From assembly GCA_021828245.1 (NCBI GenBank), contig JAKASC010000060.1:1-10797 (forward strand): 10,797 nucleotides of DNA, read 5' to 3'. The notes under the pieces are model-generated. The model saw only the letters and a list, made by a program, of their open reading frames with translations. It searched no databases and was not told the origin of the DNA. Position numbers and translations under genes: made by a program. This DNA is from Acidobacteriota bacterium. Lineage in GTDB: Bacteria > Acidobacteriota > Terriglobia > UBA7540. Positions 6,471 through 10,797 of the stretch are shown one piece after another (position 1 is the stretch's first letter; the number at the start of each line of letters is the position of its first letter).

Positions 6471-6800
6471 ATGGCAGGGAACCACACCCTTGTGTTTACG
6501 GAGCAGAACTTCGACCAAGAAGTCTTGAAGTCGGATCGCCCGGTCTTGGTGGATTTCTGGGCAGAATGGTGCGCGCCGTGTCGGATGATGGCTCCGGCGG
6601 TGGACGCTGCCGCTGAGCAATTCGCCGGACGGGCCAAAATTGGGAAATTGGATGTGGACCAAAATCAATCTCTGGCCGGCCGCTACAACATACGAAGCAT
6701 TCCTACGCTTCTTTTGTTCAAGGACGGCCAAGTGCGGGAGCAATTGGTCGGCGCCACCTCCAAAGATACGCTGGTTAAACTCCTCGAAAAGCATCTTTAA
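6471..6800 (+). CDS. trxA: Thioredoxin
   Basis: This is a 109-residue single-domain thioredoxin of normal length. It reduces protein disulfides in the cytoplasm and is recharged by thioredoxin reductase, which is not in this window. The redox site WCAPC (33-37) has Ala where the classic motif has Gly, a common variant. It sits in VLVDFWAEWCAPCRMM, which keeps the buried Asp28. The cis-proline follows in RSIPTLLLF (75-83), and the C-terminal helix is complete. ATG 6471 is fixed by GAGGAGG 8 bases upstream. The 20-bp gap to glgA indicates co-transcription. Whether this thioredoxin acts on GlgA is not shown by the sequence; the pairing may be only positional. Confidence 0.96.
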   Translation: MAGNHTLVFTEQNFDQEVLKSDRPVLVDFWAEWCAPCRMMAPAVDAAAEQFAGRAKIGKLDVDQNQSLAGRYNIRSIPTLLLFKDGQVREQLVGATSKDTLVKLLEKHL

Positions 6801-6885
6801 TCGTGCAGCCCTCCGAAAGGATTCTCCGTCCAGTCTGGGCGCGCCTGCGAGCTCGGGCTTTCGAGGGGCGTGACAAGGCTGTGGG

Positions 6886-6966
6886 ATGAACTTCAAACCA
6901 CCCCCGCCGCTTCAACGGCCAGGTAAGTTCATTTCCTCCCACCGCGACGGAGAAGGGTTACAATGA
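6886..6966 (+). CDS. Possible 26-codon leader ORF with a polyproline run before purA
   Basis: ATG 6886 is preceded by AAGG with 8 bases spacing. It opens a frame (MNFKPPPPLQRPG...) that ends at TGA 6964-6966, 13 bases before the purA start. Residues 5-8 are four consecutive prolines, a pattern that stalls ribosomes without EF-P. A second tiny frame overlaps its stop (ATG 6963) and runs to TGA 6984-6986, across the purA ATG. The peptide resembles nothing known. It could be a translated leader, a coupling device or pure chance; chance is the most likely. Confidence 0.18.
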   Translation: MNFKPPPPLQRPGKFISSHRDGEGLQ

Positions 6967-6979
6967 GGCGCAGCGCAAG

Positions 6980-8320
6980 ATGGTGAATGGGATGAAGGAT
7001 ACGAATGGAAATCTGGTGGTGGTCGGAGTCCAATGGGGGGACGAAGGCAAGGGGAAGATTGTAGATGTCCTTGCCGAGCACTACGACATCGTGACCCGTT
7101 ATCAGGGCGGGGCCAATGCAGGGCATACGGTTTATTGTGGAGGAAAGAAGTTTGTCCTTCAGTTGGTGCCGACGGGAATTCTCCGGCCAAACAAGACCGC
7201 CGTGATTGGGCCGGGAGTGGTGGTGAACCCCGAATCTTTGCTCGAGGAAATCGAGCAGATTGAAAACAACGGCGTACCCGTGGGCGAACGATTGGTGGTC
7301 AGCGACCGCGCGCACTTAATCATGCCCTACCATCGGAGCCATGAAGTGGCGGCCGAAGAAGCGCGAGGCGTTGGGAAAATTGGCACGACGGCGAAGGGCA
7401 TTGGCCCGACCTACGAGGATAAGGCGGGGCGGCGCGGCCTGCGCACCTCCGACCTGCGGAACCCCGAGCTTTTCCTCAAGAAGTGCACCGCGGTGCTCGC
7501 AGAGAAAGATCGCATCGGCACGGCGCTGTTTGGTGGCGAACGCTTCCGGGGCGACGAGTGGGTGGCGCAATATTACGAGACGGCACGACGTATTGTTCCT
7601 TATCTGGCGGATGTTTCCGCTTTTCTCCACGTGGAAATGGAGCGCGGAAAGCGGGTGCTGTTTGAAGGGGCGCAAGGCACCCTGCTGGACGTGGACCACG
7701 GAACCTATCCCTATGTTACCTCTTCCAGCGCAGCGGCCGGGGGAGCCTCCACCGGCAGTGGCGTCGGGCCAACCCGGATCGGCGCCGTCATTGGAGTCAC
7801 CAAGGCGTATGCTACCCGTGTGGGTAGCGGACCTTTTCCGACGGAAGCCCGTGACGCCGCGGGCGAAAAACTCCGCGATCGGGGCGGGGAATATGGCGCC
7901 GTTACGGGGCGCCCCAGGCGATGCGGCTGGTTTGACATCCCGGCGGCGCGGTATGCGGCAAGGATCAATGACTTGGCAGCCTTGGCGATCACCAAGCTCG
8001 ATATTCTCGATCCGCTCGAGGAAATCCCCGTGGGCGTCGAATACGAATATGCAGGTCGTCGCACCTCGGATTTTCCCGCTGAGACGGAAATTTTGGAAAA
8101 GGCGCAGGTCCACTATCGCACCGTACCGGGATGGCGCCAATCCACTGTTGGCATAAGAGAATTTAAGCGACTTCCTTCCCGTGCCCAAGATTATCTGCGG
8201 CTGATTGCGGACGAGGTCGGGGTGGAGATAGCTTTGGTTTCGACCGGGCCGGAGAGGGAGCAGGTCATTTGGCTTGAACAAAATTGGCTGTGTCAGGAGA
8301 TCGCCCTGAGCCGCGGCTAG
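6980..8320 (+). CDS. purA: Adenylosuccinate synthetase
   Basis: This is a 446-residue protein of typical length (430-450). It couples GTP hydrolysis to joining IMP and aspartate, the first committed step from IMP to AMP. Visible motifs: VQWGDEGKGKIVD (17-29) with the catalytic Asp21; NAGHT (46-50) with the catalytic His49; an IGTTAKGIGPTYEDK block; VLFEGAQGTLLDVDHGTYPYV; TGRPRRCGWFD; and TKLDILD. All key residues appear intact. ATG 6980 has a GAGG element about 11 bases upstream. ATG 6992 (codon 5) is an alternative start, and both precede the conserved core. 179 bp separate it from trxA, with TACAAT at 6959-6964 but no matching -35. That gap also holds a possible short leader frame. moeA follows after 48 bp. 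Confidence 0.97.
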   Translation: MVNGMKDTNGNLVVVGVQWGDEGKGKIVDVLAEHYDIVTRYQGGANAGHTVYCGGKKFVLQLVPTGILRPNKTAVIGPGVVVNPESLLEEIEQIENNGVPVGERLVVSDRAHLIMPYHRSHEVAAEEARGVGKIGTTAKGIGPTYEDKAGRRGLRTSDLRNPELFLKKCTAVLAEKDRIGTALFGGERFRGDEWVAQYYETARRIVPYLADVSAFLHVEMERGKRVLFEGAQGTLLDVDHGTYPYVTSSSAAAGGASTGSGVGPTRIGAVIGVTKAYATRVGSGPFPTEARDAAGEKLRDRGGEYGAVTGRPRRCGWFDIPAARYAARINDLAALAITKLDILDPLEEIPVGVEYEYAGRRTSDFPAETEILEKAQVHYRTVPGWRQSTVGIREFKRLPSRAQDYLRLIADEVGVEIALVSTGPEREQVIWLEQNWLCQEIALSRG

Positions 8321-8368
8321 TGGAATGAACCGGCCGTCTTCCGCCAGGCCCCCGATAGGCTTGCCTTG

Positions 8369-9574
8369 ATGTTGAAAAGTTTTGAAGACGCGCTTGCCAT
8401 TGTGCGTGAAAAGCTGACCGCGCATGAAAGCCCGCCCCCCCAGGAAGTGATTCCATGCCGCGAGGCGGCGGGCAGAATTCTCTCAGAGGACGTAGGCGCC
8501 GACCGCGACATCCCTCCGTTTAACCGGGCCACCCGCGACGGCTACGCGGTTCATTCGGGCGATTTGAAGGCTGCGGAGAGCACTCTGGAGTGCATTGGCG
8601 AGGCCCGCGCGGGGAAACCTTTTCAGGGTGCCCTGGAACCTGGACAATGCGTTGAAATCATGACGGGCGCTCCCGTGCCGACTGGGGCCGACGCTGTGGT
8701 CATGATTGAGGAAACAGAAGCCGACGGCCGGCGGGTAAAGTTCCATCGTCGAGTCGTGGCCGGAGAAAACATCGTGGCTTGCGGTTCTGAAGCGCGGCGG
8801 GGAGAACGGATTTTACGGAGAGGCCAGCGGCTCGGCTCGAGCGAGCTTGGGTTGCTGGCCTCGGTGGGTTACACTCGAGTCTCCGTTTTCCGACGGCCCC
8901 TTGTCGCCATCATCTCGACCGGGGACGAAGTGGTTGCCACCGACAGGCAGCCGGAATGGTTTCAAATCCGCGAAAGCAATGCCGCCCTGCTTGCCGCTGA
9001 AGTGCAATCGGCCGGTGGACTGCCGCGCGATCTGGGGATCGCCCCGGATGAAAAGTCCGTCCTGCGGAGCATGATGGAGCAAGGGTTCCAATCAGATATG
9101 GTAGTGTTGAGCGGCGGCGTCTCGGCCGGCAAATATGACCTCGTGAAGGACGTGGTGGCAGAGTTTGGAGCAGAATTTTTTTTTGACAGCGTGGCCATTC
9201 GCCCGGGCAAGCCCCTGGTGTTCGGCCGAGCGCAGGGAAAGTTCTTTTTCGGCCTTCCCGGGAATCCGGTTTCAACCTTCGTGACATTTCGTCTGTTTGT
9301 GCGGCCGGCGCTTCAGGCGCTTGCGGGAGGGCCGTTTGAATCGCCGGTTTGGCTGCGCGCCCGATTAGCGAGGGAGCTTCGGCAGAAGGAAGGTCTCACG
9401 CGTTTCATTCCCGCGCAGGTCGAAATGCGGGGGCGGGAAGCCGTGGCCGAGCCAGTGCCATGGCGGGGTTCCGGAGACCTTGCGGGACTCGCTCTGGCGA
9501 ACGGCTTTGTGGTGTGCTATCCCGAACAGACCGAGTTATCGGTGGGAAGTTGGGTGAATGTGCTGAAGAAATGA
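8369..9574 (+). CDS. moeA: Molybdopterin molybdenumtransferase MoeA
   Basis: This is a 401-residue protein of normal length. It inserts molybdate into adenylylated molybdopterin to complete the molybdenum cofactor. Domains in order: the N-terminal linker with PPFNRATRDGYAV (49-61), the lyase-like barrel with IMTGAPVPTGADAVVM (97-112), the MogA-like domain with ISTGDEV (182-188), SGGVSAGKYD (248-257) and RPGKPLVFG (278-286), LPGNPVS (296-302), and a C-terminal beta-barrel. The first motif differs from the common FDNSAMDGYA but keeps its Asp-Gly-Tyr-Ala. ATG 8369 is chosen over the adjoining TTG 8366; ATAGG lies about 10 bases upstream. The stop codon overlaps the moaC start (ATGA, 9571-9574), so translation of the two is probably coupled. 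A tungsten-inserting paralogue cannot be excluded from sequence alone. Confidence 0.94.
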   Translation: MLKSFEDALAIVREKLTAHESPPPQEVIPCREAAGRILSEDVGADRDIPPFNRATRDGYAVHSGDLKAAESTLECIGEARAGKPFQGALEPGQCVEIMTGAPVPTGADAVVMIEETEADGRRVKFHRRVVAGENIVACGSEARRGERILRRGQRLGSSELGLLASVGYTRVSVFRRPLVAIISTGDEVVATDRQPEWFQIRESNAALLAAEVQSAGGLPRDLGIAPDEKSVLRSMMEQGFQSDMVVLSGGVSAGKYDLVKDVVAEFGAEFFFDSVAIRPGKPLVFGRAQGKFFFGLPGNPVSTFVTFRLFVRPALQALAGGPFESPVWLRARLARELRQKEGLTRFIPAQVEMRGREAVAEPVPWRGSGDLAGLALANGFVVCYPEQTELSVGSWVNVLKK

Positions 9575-10128
9575 AGCGCACGACGGGGAAAACCACATTT
9601 TCTCGGCAAGCACGCAAGCCTTCAAACCCAGGCGGCAGCGCCGCCCGGGTGGAAAACTTCTCCGGCCGGCTGACCCATTATGACCCTTTGGGGCGTGTGC
9701 GCATGGTGGACATTAGCGGCAAACCTGCAACCGAGCGCATGGCCCGGGCGAGTGTGCTGGTCAAAATGAAACCCTCTACCCTCCGCGCCGTGCCCCGCAA
9801 TCCCAAGGGCAATCCCCTCGAAATCGCAAGAATTGCCGGGATAGCCGCGGCCAAGCGAACCTGGGAACTGATTCCCTTGTGTCACCCGTTGTTGTTGACC
9901 CATGTTGATGTAGAAACCGAATTTTGCCAAAATGGCGTGAAAATTAAATCCGAGGTGCGGAACCAAGGTTCCACCGGCGTCGAGATGGAGGCGCTGACTG
10001 CGGCGGCTGTAGCTGCCTTGACCGTTTATGACATGTGCAAAGCCTTGGACCGCAGCATTGAGATTACCGACCTTCGGTTGATGGAGAAGCGTGGCGGGAA
10101 GTCAGGGAGTTACCGCAGGTTAAAATAG
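9571..10128 (+). CDS. moaC: Cyclic pyranopterin monophosphate synthase MoaC
   Basis: This is a 185-residue protein. MoaC converts 3',8-cyclo-7,8-dihydro-GTP, made by MoaA, into cyclic pyranopterin monophosphate, an early step of molybdenum cofactor synthesis. The core starts at LTHYDPLGRVRMVDIS (34-49). It contains PKGNPLEIARIAGIAAAKRT (78-97, with the equivalent of E. coli Lys51), IPLCHPLLLTHVDVE (101-115, with the equivalent of His77), GVEMEALTAA (136-145), YDMCKALD (153-160, with the equivalents of Asp128 and Lys131) and GGKSG (175-179). All active-site residues are kept. About 31 basic and polar residues precede the core compared with E. coli MoaC. The ATGA overlap with moeA supports ATG 9571, but GTG 9649 would give a standard-length protein. 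moaA is not in the window. Confidence 0.95.
   Translation: MKRTTGKTTFSRQARKPSNPGGSAARVENFSGRLTHYDPLGRVRMVDISGKPATERMARASVLVKMKPSTLRAVPRNPKGNPLEIARIAGIAAAKRTWELIPLCHPLLLTHVDVETEFCQNGVKIKSEVRNQGSTGVEMEALTAAAVAALTVYDMCKALDRSIEITDLRLMEKRGGKSGSYRRLK
9627..9649 (+). repeat. GC-rich hairpin inside the moaC 5' coding region
   Basis: GGCGGC (9631-9636) pairs with GCCGCC (9640-9645) over a three-base loop. After an A-C mismatch, CCC (9627-9629) pairs with GGG (9647-9649). It lies in the non-conserved N-terminal part of moaC and ends exactly at the alternative GTG start (9649-9651). It may be neutral, or may affect initiation at that codon. Confidence 0.35.
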
Positions 10129-10161
10129 GTTGAAGCACCCTGCCGGGACGGGCAGCAAACG

Positions 10162-10797
10162 ATGAGCACGCCGACCAGCCTTAAAATCTTGATTGTGGAC
10201 GATAACCCGACGACCCTCAAACTGCTGGCCCAGAGTTTGGAGAAGACGGGAGAGCTGATTACCGCCAGTGACGGCGCCGATGCCCTGATGAAGGCCCTTG
10301 AAATACGCCCCGACCTGATTATTGCGGACTATTCCATGCCCGTGATGGACGGGCGAGCGTTGGCGGAAAAGCTGCGGGCTCGCAAGGAAACCGCCGATAT
10401 TCCTTTTGTGTTTCTTGCTTCACAAAAGGAGATTGATGAACGCCTCCGCATGGTTGAAGGGGTGGAAGACTACTTCGTGAAGCCGTTTTTTGTCCGCGAA
10501 CTGGCGAAGCAGGCGCGGCGGATTACGGCGCGGCTGATTCAGCAGAAGATGGAGACGATGGGCGCGCGCGGCGGGGCGATTTCCGGGCGCTTGAGTGAAC
10601 TGAACCTGCTGGATTGGATGCAGTCCCTCGAGCAAGGGCGCAAGACGTGCGCCCTCATTCTGCGCTCGAACGGCGAGGTCTGCACGATGTATTTTCATGA
10701 GGGTCAAGTGGTCCATGCCGTTTACGGAGACGACGTGGGTGACCAGGCCGTTTACAAGGTGCTGCGATGGACGGATGGCGAGTGGGAAGTGGATTTC
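10162..10797 (+). CDS. Response regulator with CheY-like receiver and DUF4388-type output domain (3' end outside window)
   Basis: 212 residues are visible, read from ATG 10162; the frame is open at the window end. Residues 7-125 form a CheY-like receiver: LKILIVDDNP (7-16) with acidic Asp13/Asp14, phosphoacceptor Asp56 in LIIADYSMPVMDG (52-64), a Ser in the Thr/Ser switch position (VFLAS, 83-87), and Lys107 in DYFVKPF (103-109). A short helical linker leads to a segment from about 135 (GAISGRLSELNLLDWMQSLE) with LRSNGEV and YFHEGQVVHAVYGD, the pattern of DUF4388 (PATAN-like) domains. These occur in regulators of Acidobacteria, Deltaproteobacteria and Cyanobacteria. There is no DNA-binding domain in the visible part, so it may work through protein contacts. 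The gene starts 33 bp after the moaC stop and may share its transcript. The cognate kinase is not visible. Confidence 0.85.
   Translation, partial: MSTPTSLKILIVDDNPTTLKLLAQSLEKTGELITASDGADALMKALEIRPDLIIADYSMPVMDGRALAEKLRARKETADIPFVFLASQKEIDERLRMVEGVEDYFVKPFFVRELAKQARRITARLIQQKMETMGARGGAISGRLSELNLLDWMQSLEQGRKTCALILRSNGEVCTMYFHEGQVVHAVYGDDVGDQAVYKVLRWTDGEWEVDF

Noticed and set aside
6959..6964. TACAAT as the purA -10 promoter element
   Set aside because: No -35 hexamer lies at suitable spacing and the leader would be only about 9 bases; kept only as a remark.
7316..8425. 369-codon minus-strand frame inside purA
   Set aside because: It is antisense to conserved PurA blocks; long open antisense frames are expected with this codon usage.
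9349..9570. In-frame upstream extension of moaC into moeA
   Set aside because: It lies wholly within conserved moeA coding sequence; the ATGA overlap gives the natural start.

Overview
The window is a mostly ordinary piece of a bacterial chromosome, moderately GC-rich. It carries housekeeping and cofactor genes, one protein of a lineage-typical family, and a regulator cut by the right edge. The best lineage clue is the secreted VWFA protein at about 0.7-1.65 kb. Its layout (signal peptide, a segment around a VFEDGK-type motif, a MIDAS-bearing VWFA core, and a C-terminal GYFA-type ending) matches the 'VWFA-related Acidobacterial domain' family. The RsmA, PurA, MoeA and response regulator-DUF4388 sequences are compatible with Acidobacteriota. 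This assignment is an inference from protein families, not from a marker-gene tree.

Layout. (1) 1-320, plus: the C-terminal end of an unrecognised protein with a small-residue membrane-like segment and an Ala/Asn/Ser-rich tail, closed by a strong intrinsic terminator. (2) 321-699: a gene-free convergent interval with tandem hairpins and a long-range inverted repeat. (3) 700-3051, minus: thiI (tRNA 4-thiouridine synthase without a rhodanese domain) followed by the VWFA gene, probably co-transcribed. (4) 3239-3745, minus: a DinB-family metal-site protein. (5) 3979-4800, minus: rsmA (16S rRNA dimethyladenosine methyltransferase). (6) 4801-4971: a divergent promoter region. (7) 4972-10797, plus: glgA, trxA, purA, moeA, moaC and a response regulator with a DUF4388-type output domain, truncated at the window end.

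Functional groups. thiI and rsmA both modify RNA of the translation machinery. glgA makes the alpha-1,4-glucan chain of glycogen and is followed 20 bp later by a canonical thioredoxin with a strong ribosome-binding site. purA commits IMP to AMP synthesis. moeA and moaC, joined by an ATGA stop/start overlap, act in molybdenum cofactor synthesis (cPMP formation by MoaC, molybdate insertion by MoeA). The regulator after moaC may belong to the same transcript, but its target cannot be read from the sequence.

I found no convincing new defence, mobile or biosynthetic system, and no CRISPR array, insertion sequence, tRNA or rRNA. The items worth a second look are small: the low-complexity protein end at the left edge, the structured convergent interval, the ThiI C-terminal tail, the overlapping divergent promoters, a possible polyproline leader ORF before purA, and the moaC start region.
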